Origin: Cardiocondyla obscurior
Lineage: Eukaryota > Arthropoda > Insecta > Hymenoptera > Formicidae
Direction of reading: 5' to 3'
Assembly: GCF_019399895.1 (NCBI RefSeq)
Contig: NC_091867.1
Coordinates: forward strand, 1 to 64,000
Length of the DNA stretch: 64,000 nt
Shown here piece after piece: positions 53,362-63,189 of the stretch. A model generated the notes under the pieces. That model saw only the letters and a list, made by a program, of their open reading frames with translations, had not been told where the DNA came from and ran no database searches. Each line of letters opens with the position of its first letter. The first letter of the stretch is position 1. The translations under genes and the position numbers were made by a program.

Positions 53362-53663
53362 CAGTTGCCGTTTATCGGCAACTTCTTTGTAGGAGAGCAA
53401 AACTGGGAGAGGCTCCCCAGCCTCTTCAACTTCCTAGTCTCGTCTTTCTTGAGACGAGGGAGAGACGCCCCGTCAAGATCAAACGCGACCCGGCGGGGCG
53501 ACACTCGTCCTTTGCCTCTATCGTCATGCCGGCGCGTCGGGGTTCAGGCGTGGACTCCGACGCACCGGCTGGGCGTCGACGTCGGGATTAGGAAGGAGGG
53601 GGGAGGCTTGCGCCCGTTCACTACCCCCAACCCGGCACCGACTTACAGCGCCCGTGGGGGGAG

Positions 53664-54722
53664 TTACCTCCCCCACGTACTACTTTGTCGGCCGGAGAGA
53701 GAAGAGGCAAACCTCTTCCCCCGACTGGATCCCAGGAGCCGGTAGTCGTCTAGACACCAACTGGTTGAGCGGGGGAGAGGAGGCATGACCGGTATAAGAA
53801 CCGTTGGCTGCCTTCTTCTCGCTCGTTCCGCATCCTCCTTTTGCCGCATAACGCGGCTGCAGAAGACGAGAAAGGCATTCCACACTTCCTCGTCTTTTAC
53901 TGCCTTCTTTATCAAGGTCGGGAGGGACAGGTTACATCCCGCCCTTCCGACCAGTATCGCCCTTTCCTGTTGCCACGCGGGGCACCGCTCCAACGTATGC
54001 TGTGCATCATCTCTTGGTGCCCCGCAGTGGCAACATTTCTCGGATCTCTCCTTTCCGATGCGGCGCAAATACGAAACAAAACATCCATGCCACGTTAATA
54101 TCTGCGCCGCATGGAAGGAAAGTGCCCTCCTCTGTTGGCCATCGAGCCAGTTCCTTAGAATTGGCTCGATGGCTTCAAAAACGCGCCCGCCCTCCGTTCT
54201 TAATTGGGCACAGAGTCAGGTTCGCCACTCCTTTATCGTTTCGGCACGGTGGTGCAGCCTTATCCGGTTTTTAATCGCCGGAGTCAGCCGCACCCTATGC
54301 CTCTTTTTGAACTTCCGAGTGCTTGTATGCACTCGGGAGTGTTCTACAGCCTGACGGCTGTAGTCAGATCTAACGGCGAATTTCCCGCCAGTATCGCGGC
54401 CGCTGCCCTCGACACGGTGCGGTATACGCGCGCCGACCTGACATTGGCCAGGTGAAATGCCCTCTCTATGAGGGTACGACTACCCTTAGCCAATACCAGG
54501 TCATTTGCCCATACAGGCGCACCATACATGGCTATGGACCGCACCGTGTTTGCGTACAGCCGCCTAGCTGCCCCGCTGGGACTTCCAATATTTGGAAGTA
54601 TATGCCCTCAGGGCAGTGGCGCTGGACGCCAACTTCTCCGCGGCCGCGGTAAAGTGCCTGCGAAAAGTCCACCGTCCATCCAAGATAAGGCCCAGATATT
54701 TGACGGTGGACTTACAAGGAAG
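53664..54722 (-). pseudogene. LINE ORF2 C-terminal region
   Basis: The minus strand has TVKYLGLILDGRWTFRRHF (54,700), RSIAMYGAPVWANDL (54,540), VYRTVSRAAAAILAG, and finally CCHCGAPRDDAQHTLERCPA (54,030), a CCHC finger typical of R1-group LINEs. Several frame changes separate the pieces. Confidence 0.7.
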
Positions 54723-55495
54723 GTTAGGCAACCCGGAAATTAAAAAAAATATGAAACTTTGTGTGCATGTAGAGTAGTTAATCCGTAACACAAAACTATT
54801 TTTTATTTGTGCTAATTTTTACTTTAAAGGGGTGAAACCACCTCTTACAAATAGAAAGGTTATTTGCTTATTTCGATATAACTCGAAAACTATTTAAGAT
54901 ATCAAAAAAAGTTTTATACAAAAGTTTTATAGTAAAAACAACTATATTTTACTGCAGTAACAGAATTAGATAAACAAAATTTTTAATAAAATTGTTTATA
55001 AAATTACAAAAAAAAAAATTTTTTTCTAATTCTATTATTGCAGTTAAACGGAGGTGTTTCTACCATAAAACTTTTGTATAATACTTTTTTTTATATCTTC
55101 AATAGTTTCCGAGTTGTATGGAGGAAAGTGAAAAACCTCTACATATGAAAATACTTTATTTCCGTAAGAATTATTTTTGAGCCCCAACTAAAAAAATTTT
55201 TAATTTATTTGTTACTTTATATGCGTAAAGCTTCTCATTATAAAAACAAAAATTTAATCAGGGTAATACGCTCAATAATAATAATAAGATTTCCATCAAA
55301 AAAGTTAGTAAATCTTTAAATATTCAACATTGTGAAACTTTGTGTGCAATAATTTATCTTTAATATAAAACTTTTTTGTTCGTGTTTCAATTCGAATAAC
55401 TGATTATGAAATTGAAAGTAAATGTGAACTTTGCGCGATCTGTCGAATGACGAGAAATAACAATAAAAATGAAGCGTAGTTAAGTTGTGTCGATA
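54723..55495 (-). repeat. 3' untranslated tail of a second LINE (copy 2)
   Basis: Matches 31,442-32,205 in the same orientation and ends at the same CCTAACC. It interrupts the R1/I-like LINE. Confidence 0.65.
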
Positions 55496-55701
55496 ACCTT
55501 GTCAAACTTTCCGATTAACTTGATGCGGATGTTTTTACTCTTTTATTTATCACATAAATAACACTATATTACATTATTGCAAACAAAAGTGGTATTAAGT
55601 TATTTAATATAAATGAGTTTTATTTCGTCTCTTGATATGTATAAATATGTCGGAAATATTATTTCCAGTTTTACTTAAGGCAGCAATCTGTCATCATTAT
55701 A

Positions 55702-56150
55702 TTGAAAAGATCTTTTCTGGATAGAATTTTTTTTTATATGACATCGTTCAATATTGCAAACGTAATTAATATGTTAGTTACGACATTTCAAATTGCAAGT
55801 ATTACACAAACACCATTAACTCCATTTGAAATTAAAATACATAATAAAATTCGTGACAATATACAAAAATGTCAAGATACATTTTCAATATCATCATTTA
55901 AACATGATTACATGCTTGATTTCGCTGATCCATCAGAACCGCACGATGTACAAGTTGTAAAATATATTACACCAGCAAAAAGAGAATAAGACACATTTGA
56001 ATCTGAAGAATGCATTATTGATGATGAAAGCAAAACGATCGGTTTTCATTACAAAAAAAAGCTATTGAATTTTGGAAAAGCAGAAAAAAGACACGTCGAA
56101 CTTAAAATAGTGTACAAAACCGTTTTCGCAAAATTAAATCGTTACAACAG
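55702..56150 (+). pseudogene. pogo-like transposase N-terminal fragment
   Basis: The plus-strand frame has SISSFKHDYMLDFADPSEPH and KYITPAKRE, then after a stop IIDDESKTIGFHYKKK. This resembles the N-terminal region of the arthropod DDE proteins seen at 50.2 and 61.0 kb. It ends at the LINE junction near 56,215. Confidence 0.45.
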
Positions 56151-56214
56151 CTACATAGATGAGAAATGAGTATAGAGAAAGGTGAAACAAATGCAGACAA
56201 ATTTGCATTTATAA

Positions 56215-56776
56215 CGGAATATCAACTTTGCTCGCTTCCACTGCTGAGAAAAAACTCCTTTAAGGCACCTGTTTAACAGGTGCTTCAAATCCTCTCCGAC
56301 CACCTGGAGAGACAGGGCCCACGCTTTCTTGTGAACCCCGTCAGGTCCAGGTGCCGTGTTCCCTCTAAAACTGCGGCCCTCAGCAATTAGGAATTCCCCC
56401 TCTTCCAAAGGGGGAATCTCCTCGTTTACATTAGGCGGCAGGCCGTAGGGAGAACCGCCAGACTCCGCTTCCGGGGGGGCTTCTGGGAAGAGTGTGTCTA
56501 CCACCCCCCGTTCGAAGTCCGGCTCCAGCGTCTCGATCACTGAAAGGCTGCCGTTCTTAGTTTCTTGGTAACTATTTTATAGGCTAGCCCCTACGGATCC
56601 TTATCCAATTCTCGGATTAGATCCTCCCATGCTTCCGCCTTTGCCTTCTTAATTGCGGACCGCAGTTTCGCTCTGGCGTCTCTGTAGGCCTTCAAGGCAG
56701 GTGCCTTCTAAGTCGAATTATCCCCGCTGCGGGTCACCACTCTGCGCCTGCGAGTTGCCTCCCGGCGCAATTCCGC
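56215..56776 (-). pseudogene. LINE ORF2, linker and RT start
   Basis: Contains ETLEPDFERGVVDTLFPEAP and GNTAPGPDGVHKKAWALSL, closely resembling 47,548-47,135. It breaks off near WKRAKLI at 56,215. Confidence 0.65.
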
Positions 56777-56791
56777 GTCTACACCGCAATC

Positions 56792-57520
56792 TGCCAAGCA
56801 CTGGCGAATCCACCGGCTCACAGTCTGCGTTGATACTGCCATGAAAGGTTTTTTATATGAAATAAAAAACGCGTCGCAACCCTCAGGCCTTTGATCCTTA
56901 GTAATGTCAAAATAAACTTCCACTAAACAGTAAATACAGAGCTTCTGATGCTCCTCGAAGCGGGAAAAACAAAAGGAGGGCTGAGACTAACCGGGCGCCG
57001 ATGTCTTTAAACAGTCCGGAATTCGAATGGTAAATTTAAACCCCAGAGATAAATGTAACAATTTAAAGCTCGTGATAGTTTGTACCCGTTGACCTGTGGC
57101 TAAAGCTAGAAGGAGGACTAGTTTCTTGACTAAGGTCTCCCGTGGAACATCCTCATAAGGATAAATTGCACCTAACTTGGAAATCACCGGGGCCGGGTCC
57201 CACACAAGATCGTATCTTGGACACGGGGGCTTAAGGGCCGCGACACTCCGGCAGAAACGCTTGATCGCGGGGTGTTGACCGATTTCATTTAACGATATCA
57301 AAGATATGGTCGATCTCATCAAGTTGAGAGACGAGTAGGAGGCCGTATCCTTGAGTTGTAACGCTAAAAAGTCTAACAACTGAGGCACTGAGGGTAAGAA
57401 CGGCGAAATATGGCGACTGCGACAGAAGTCCCACCAGAGTCGGAGTGGGCGAGAGTATTGGGCGATGGTGGCGTCGGAGAGCGAAGCGATCATTGTAGGA
57501 ATCCCAGAAGAGGGGATCAA
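56792..57520 (-). pseudogene. DIRS tyrosine recombinase, N-terminal piece
   Basis: Contains LSDATIAQYSRPLRLWWDFC (core-binding domain), LLLALATGQRVQTI (first catalytic Arg), an in-frame TAG near 56,987, then ITKDQRPEGCDAFFISYKKP and VSTQTVSRWIRQCLADCGVD. The LINE interrupts it here. The enzyme would integrate circular DNA without target duplication. Confidence 0.8.
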
Positions 57521-58238
57521 GCGGCTCTCAAATGCCTGCCTGATACACTCCCGACCGCCAAAGAAAGCGATTTCCAGCTCGGATGAGAGGCCCTGAAAGG
57601 AGAAGAAAGTAAGGATTGGTTAGGGGGTAGCAAAAGAAACGGGGATAATAAGAGGCATTGAAACAAGGGGAACCAAGCTTGCAAGGGCCACCAAGGGACC
57701 ACAAGAGTTTCCAGCGCCTTCTCATCTACAATCTTCCTAAGAACTCGCGGTATCAAAATGAACGGGGGAAACGCATAGAATTTTAAGTTAACCCACAAAA
57801 AGGTGAAAGCGTCCATTGAAACAGAACCCAGATCTGGGAACCAGGAGACGTAAGCATCACACTTAGCGTTGACCAACGAAGCGAATAAATCTATCTCGAA
57901 GGGACCGAAAAATTCATCCACCTGTTGGAAAGCCCTGCGGGATAAGGACCATTCAGTATCCGGATCTGTAATTCTAGATTCGGCGTCAGCAATTCGGTTA
58001 TCCAAAGATGAAATATAAGAGGCAAAAACACAATAGATCCGAATTTATTAATATAAACTAATGCAGTAGTGTTATCGACGCGGAAAAGGATGTTGCAGTC
58101 GCGAAGATCCGAGGCGAAACAGCGAATGGCATTAAAGGCTGCCTTCAATTCAAGCGCGTTAATATGGAGGGATTTATCCGCGCCCGACCACCAGCCATGT
58201 GTGCGAGAAGTACCCCACGCCGCTCCCCATCCGTTCAA
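57517..58238 (-). pseudogene. DIRS RNase H region
   Basis: 58,238 onward reads MNGWGAAWGTSRTHGWWSG, INALELKAAFNAIRCF and FRVDNTTALVYINKFGS, the D-E-D core of DIRS RNase H. After a frame change the following NRIADAESRI and FGPFEIDLFAS match the linker region of DIRS/Ngaro proteins. Confidence 0.75.
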
Positions 58239-58639
58239 AGAAGCGTCCGAAAAAATTTCGCGACAGAATTCTTCGGATCGAATTTGATTACCTAGTTCTG
58301 GATTTGCTAAAGTTTTAATTCACCACGAAAAATCGCGTCTAAGATAAAGCGGGATCTCCATAAGCGCGGAAAAATCTAGGTCGCGTCGGCGAAGGGCTAA
58401 AAACTTTTCTCGTTCAAAAAGCTTAGAGTAAAGTAAACCGTACTAAACCGCCGAACAAACAGAAATCAGCGAACCGATCATGCTCGCGAAGTCTCTTATG
58501 GGGCATCTAGCTTTCTTGGCCATGGCCGAAACTAGGTGTAAAAGCTTTTCCTACCGAAAAGTGGGGATCAAAACCTTCTGCTCACTGGAGTCAAATAGGA
58601 AACCTAGAAACTTTACTTTAGTCGATGGCTCTAATTAAG

Positions 58640-59424
58640 ATTTTGAGTAGTTTATCATAAAACCCAACGAGAGAAGGAGATTAATGGAAGCAGTAACATT
58701 GGCTCTACAATCAGCATATAATGCGCTAATGAATAAAAAATCATCTAGATAAATGACTGATTAAAAACCCTCCTGCATAATTTTAGAGAAAATGAAAGGA
58801 GCCGTGAATAAACCAAAGGGCAAAACGATGTATTCGTAGATAACTCCTTGGTATTGAAAACGAAGGTATTTTCTATGCTCCTCCTCTATTGGGACGTGAA
58901 GATAAGCGTCTTCTAAATAGAGCGTGGCCATGAAAGAATCCGGCAACATAAGACGAATAACCGTACGCCAATCCTCTAACTTAAAATGTGGTGGTTTGAG
59001 AAAAGTATTTAAATCGCGCAGATTCAAAATAAAACGTTTTCCTCCCGACGACTTGTCAATAAGAAAGAAAGTAGATAAGAATTGATCCGGCCTATGAGCT
59101 ACACGCCTTATTGCACCCTTACAGAGAAGTCGCTCAATTTCAATACGGCAGAAAGAATGATCTGAATTAGAGAGCACAGTTTTCCTTAAAAAGGGTCTCG
59201 AGAGGGGAAGAGTTGAGAATAGCAGGCGGTAGCTCTGTACCGCCTCTAGTACTGTAGTACTCTAGTACTCTAGTACCTGTAGAATCTTTAGTGATCTCTC
59301 GCCATTTGTCTATAAAATAGCTAAGGCGTCCGGCGATACTTACATCGTTTAGCGAGTGCGACGAGACCGGGACGGAGAACGATGGTTTTGGCGGCTCTTG
59401 TAATGTGAGGCTCCTGACGAGCAA
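58640..59424 (-). pseudogene. DIRS reverse transcriptase
   Basis: Starts with AGRLSYFIDKWREIT, has a short microsatellite insertion near 59,265, then EIERLLCKGAIRRV, KRFILNLRDLN, YLEDAYLHVPI and LPFGLFTAPFIFSKIM. A stop precedes IYLDDFLF, the active site (near 58,745). Confidence 0.78.
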
Positions 59425-60560
59425 GCCGTCGGTTGGCGAGTAGAAGCCCTCCTGTTTCCCGCGTATCGGGATCTCTGAGACGTGGGTTTGGCGGAGCGTT
59501 GCGACGCCTGGTTTCGCGATGTCTGCAACTGCCGCAAGGGCTGTCTGACCGGTTGTTGCGTTTTCGCTCCTGGTTGGGACGAAGACTTAGTCACCTTTCG
59601 ACCGGTCTTGTCGCACGCCTGAGCGGCCTTTAAAGAATCTGCAAAATTCAGACCGAAGAGAAATTCGTCGATTTCGGTTGAATCGGCCGCGCTCTTGGCG
59701 ATAAAATTAAACGAGGGCTTCGTGAAAGCCCTCCTGGCCATAGATAATTTGAAAAAATGGTCCGCCAGCAAATGCATGCCGTCTGAGAGCAAAGGCAGAG
59801 CAGAGCGAGCTGCTTCGCTAAGGTCAGAGAAAACTTTCTCCTTTAAGAGTAGAGAGATACCTTGACCGAAAACATTTAGGGATGTGCCCACTTGTAACTG
59901 GGATTGGGCCTGATGCTCGTCTCTCTTAATTACTGTGGGCGCTAAAGCTGAAACCAACTCCTTATTCAGCCTATGAGGGATAAGCGCCGGTAAATCTGAA
60001 CCCACAGTATACTTGGAGAGTAGGGAAGCACGTGCCTCATCGCTCAGCCTCTTCCTGATCTTGGACTGAACAGATTCCATCATGTAAGCATTCCACCCAG
60101 ACGGAGGAAGGAACAACTTGTCGCTCTCGAACAGCTTACAGGCCAAAGTTATAGCCTCAGAGGGCCTCTCTGCGACGGTAAGGGCAGTCTCTGTTGCGTT
60201 GGCACTAGGGCGCTCGAACGGTGCATTTTCATTATTCTCCGTGACCTCAAATAATTCTGAAAAAGAATTAAAGATAGAAGAGCACAGTTGAATATGTCCA
60301 CTCTTTGCCTCGGGATTATTATCAGTGGGTCGACAAGTGGACAAACCTGGTTCGGCGCCCCGGTCATGAAAGACCGTCTGTGATTCTATCTGGGGCTCGA
60401 CCTCGTGACCTGAAACCTCAGAAGAGGGAGCGGCCGCACTGAGCGGTGAGAGGACCCTCGATCTAACCTTAAAGTCTTTGTGCCATCCCGCGATGAGGTA
60501 TTGCACCTGCTCGAGTATACGCACACAGGCGACCTTAGAATCGTGTTCTTCGAGCCTCAA
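59349..60560 (-). CDS. DIRS gag-like ORF
   Basis: An open frame of 403 codons with no break, upstream of the RT. It has a charged N-terminal half, LFLPPSGWNAYMMESVQSKI, LPALIPHRLNKELVSALAPT and an Arg/Ser/Gln-rich end. The composition and position fit the gag-like ORF1 of DIRS elements. There is no zinc knuckle. The frame overlaps the start of the RT frame. Confidence 0.65.
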   Translation of the reverse strand: MRLEEHDSKVACVRILEQVQYLIAGWHKDFKVRSRVLSPLSAAAPSSEVSGHEVEPQIESQTVFHDRGAEPGLSTCRPTDNNPEAKSGHIQLCSSIFNSFSELFEVTENNENAPFERPSANATETALTVAERPSEAITLACKLFESDKLFLPPSGWNAYMMESVQSKIRKRLSDEARASLLSKYTVGSDLPALIPHRLNKELVSALAPTVIKRDEHQAQSQLQVGTSLNVFGQGISLLLKEKVFSDLSEAARSALPLLSDGMHLLADHFFKLSMARRAFTKPSFNFIAKSAADSTEIDEFLFGLNFADSLKAAQACDKTGRKVTKSSSQPGAKTQQPVRQPLRQLQTSRNQASQRSAKPTSQRSRYAGNRRASTRQPTACSSGASHYKSRQNHRSPSRSRRTR

Positions 60561-60804
60561 AAAAGCTTAGAAATCTCTAGGCGGAAACGGGGAAATAGGC
60601 GGCCCGCTAACCTGTCTAGAAAGGTCACAAATCTCCTATTCAGAGACGGCGAACGTGACGGAGAACGATGCCTATGATGGCTGCGGTGTTTCTTATTCCT
60701 ATGCTTCGGCATCTCAAAGAAAAATCACCTGAAATAAAGGAAAAACTAACGAAAAATTACCCTGCCTGAATCACCACGTGTTATTCGGAATGGCGAACAC
60801 GACA

Positions 60805-60968
60805 CAATGAAGCACTTGAGCGCTGGAAAGGCGCATGTGGCGGCGCGCTGGTGGTGATACAGCGTGCGCGTGTTTTTTTATTTACGCTGTGAACCGTGTT
60901 GTCGGAGGGCGTGCACGGGCACAACTACACAGTCTTATATCCGGACGAGACAACGGATCATAATTATA
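60805..60968. repeat. DIRS left inverted terminal repeat
   Basis: Reverse complement of about 51,029-51,188, with scattered differences. Confidence 0.8.
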
Positions 60969-61260
60969 GTTTTCTTGTAATCTTTTATTAATTCATCGAA
61001 ATCACTTTCAGAAACCTTCTCAAAAGGAGTTGCTTAAGGATATATACTTTCTTCATTAAAGCTCAAAGTATCAATGCTTTCAACAAATATCTGTGCATCT
61101 ATAGCATCTTTAATTAAATTTTCCAAATTAGCTGCAAAAGATTTTTCCTCGTCTGTAATAACAGAATCCTCATCATATTCAGGAGAATTAAAACTTCTTT
61201 GTAATAAAAGAACAATGTTTTTCGGAAAAAATAAAAATTACAGCTGTTAAGGGTTAAGTA
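60969..61260 (-). pseudogene. pogo-like transposase, N-terminal part
   Basis: The minus strand codes NSPEYDEDSVITDEEKSF, ANLENLIKDAIDAQIF and, after one TAA, ESDFDELIKDYKKTII, which leads in frame into 50,984. Confidence 0.5.
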
Positions 61261-61746
61261 GGGTCACGGCCAAACTCCGAATTGATATTTGGGGCCTCAC
61301 GCGGTGACAATGTGAAACTCCAGTGTCAGGGATATCACGTTTAGAAGTAGAATACTGCTGCGTCGTGTGGGTATACGTTTGTATACGTACTCACACGATT
61401 GCACCGCTCGCGTGGACGCACCGTAAGAAAAGAAGGATAGAGAAGGATGGATTCAACTCTCTTCTCCTTGTTTCTTCAATATTTCGCTTTAGCCGAGAGC
61501 TAGCGCCTGAAAACTCTTTCTGGCCTCTCGCGGCCAGAAAGCAGTAACATCACAAAAGGATTGGGTATCCATTTCTTGACAATTTATCAAAAATTATGTA
61601 AAAACATCTTGAAAAGTATGTAAATACTTAAATACTGCTTTAATACTGCTCGTCGCGGTGCCGAATAAACTCTGTCACGCTGCTGGAAATACATTTTTGT
61701 TTATTTCTTTTTTTTTTGTATAAATTGTACGAATCACAATTTATCT
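61261..61746. other. No gene seen
   Basis: Mixed sequence with GGCCTCTCGCGGCC near 61,530. No supported ORF. Confidence 0.35.
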
Positions 61747-61989
61747 ACACCCCTGGACAAAAAGATAGCATATTTATGCTATCATTAAGTTTCGATGTGT
61801 ACACTGACCGGCAATAATGGCCTGACGCTCTGCGGCGACGGCAGCTAACGTGCGTGAGCTAGCGTGGTGTGCGTCAGGCCACACCGCGGAGCGCGTACGT
61901 GAGCCGTGAAGCGCCGAGAGAAGCGAAAGGACGGGGGAAAATTTGGTGAGAGGCGTTCTCATGCTCTCTCCCGCTCGCAACCCGTGCGT

Positions 61990-62515
61990 TTGAGAGAACG
62001 CATGAGTGGTCGCTAAGAAAAGATAAAGAGGCGCACCTTCGTTCTCTCGCTTGCACGCGTTCGTGTTTATACGGGCGCGCAAGGATAGAAATAGATCGCA
62101 AGAGTACGCTATTAATTCTAGCATATACTTCAAGACATTTCGCGATAATCACAACCGAAATTGAAGACCCGTGTTACTAATGTTATTAAATATATAATTC
62201 TACGTTGCGTATAATTTATTTTTGCGATAATTTTTCGACAAATATATAAATAATATCTCGAGAAAGAACGCATGGGAGGACGGTGCGAAACTGTTAGAGG
62301 TGCACCTCCGATCTCTCGCTTGCACGCGTTCTTGTTTATATGGGCGCGCAGAGATAAAGATAGATCGTGAAAGTACGAATTATAGCTTTAAGATTTTCGC
62401 GACTAATGATAATCGAAATTAAATACCCGTGCTACTGATATTATAAATATATAATTTTACGTTGCGTGTAATTAATTTTCGTAATCATTTTTTGACAAAT
62501 AAATAATGCCTTGAG
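61990..62515. repeat. Diverged tandem duplication, unit about 270 bp
   Basis: Two copies share TCTCGCTTGCACGCGTTC, GGGCGCGC, ATAGATCG, ACGTTGCGT and a TTGACAAATA-like end. The second copy runs into the minisatellite. Confidence 0.65.
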
Positions 62516-63030
62516 AAAGACAATTTAAAATTCTGTTTTCTGTCTTGAGAAAGACAATTTAAAAGTCTGTTTTCTGTCTTGAAAAAAACAATTTAAAATT
62601 ATGTTTTCTGTCTTGAAAAAGACAATTTAAAATTATGTTTTCTGTCTTGAAAAAGACAATTTGAAATACCGTTTTCTGTCTTGAAAAAGACAATTTGAAA
62701 TACCGTTTTCTGTCTTGAAAAAGACAATTTAAAATTATGTTTTCTGTCTTGAAAAAGACAATTTAAAATTATGTTTTCTGTCTTGAAAAAGACAATTTAA
62801 AATTATGTTTTCTGTCTTGAAAAAGACAATTTGAAATACCGTTTTCTGTCTTGAAAAAGACAATTTGAAATACCGTTTTCTGTCTTGAAAAAGACAATTT
62901 AAAATTATGTTTTCTGTCTTGAAAAAGACAATTTAAAATTATGTTTTCTGTCTTGAAAAAGACAATTTAAAATTATGTTTTCTGTCTTGAAAAAGACAAT
63001 TTGAAATACCGTTTTCTGTCTTGAAAAATA
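62511..63030. repeat. 34-bp minisatellite, about 15 copies with higher-order pattern
   Basis: Unit GTCTTGAAAAAGAC plus AATTT and either AAAATTATG (type A) or GAAATACCG (type B) and TTTTCT. The order is A-like, A-like, A, A, B, B, A, A, A, B, B, A, A, A, B, so five units (170 bp) recur as AAABB. Each unit contains a 5-bp stem hairpin, GTCTT/AAGAC. Confidence 0.9.
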
Positions 63031-63189
63031 AGAAGTTGCATTATGCACACAAAGCCGTCTAATTGTGTTACGTTCCTGTCGCGATTTTCACTTGTTATCG
63101 TCGCGAGTATGTTGCTTTTTCTTCGAGCATCACTTTTCGTGGTGTCGTAGCAGTGCGCGGATATATCATCGAATAGTTTTTTGCGAATA

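Larger units (their letters stand above)
52002..56791 (-). mobile_element. R1/I-like LINE inserted in the DIRS recombinase (with target duplications)
   Basis: The LINE body is 52,017-56,776. Its 3' end at 52,017-52,041 is an A-rich tail on the minus strand. A 15-bp duplication, GATTGCRGYGTAGAC on the minus strand, lies at 52,002-52,016 and 56,777-56,791 with two mismatches. Coding traces run from 56,776 (NTAPGPDGVHKKAW near 56,330) to the C-terminal zinc region at 54,068-53,664. The middle RT is missing and replaced by other repeats. Confidence 0.75.
50989..60968 (-). mobile_element. DIRS-type tyrosine-recombinase retrotransposon with nested insertions
   Basis: Reading minus: inverted terminal repeat (60,968-60,805), gag-like ORF, RT, RNase H, tyrosine recombinase, internal complementary region (about 51,370-51,240) and the opposite terminal repeat (51,190-50,989). 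The terminal repeats are inverted, not direct. AATT occurs at both junctions without further duplication. All genes except gag carry stops, so it is inactive. A LINE with its own insertions occupies 52,017-56,776. Without these the element would be about 5.2 kb, normal for DIRS. Confidence 0.85.

Noticed and set aside
62511..63030. CRISPR array
   Set aside because: Units are contiguous with no unique spacers, and the genome is eukaryotic.
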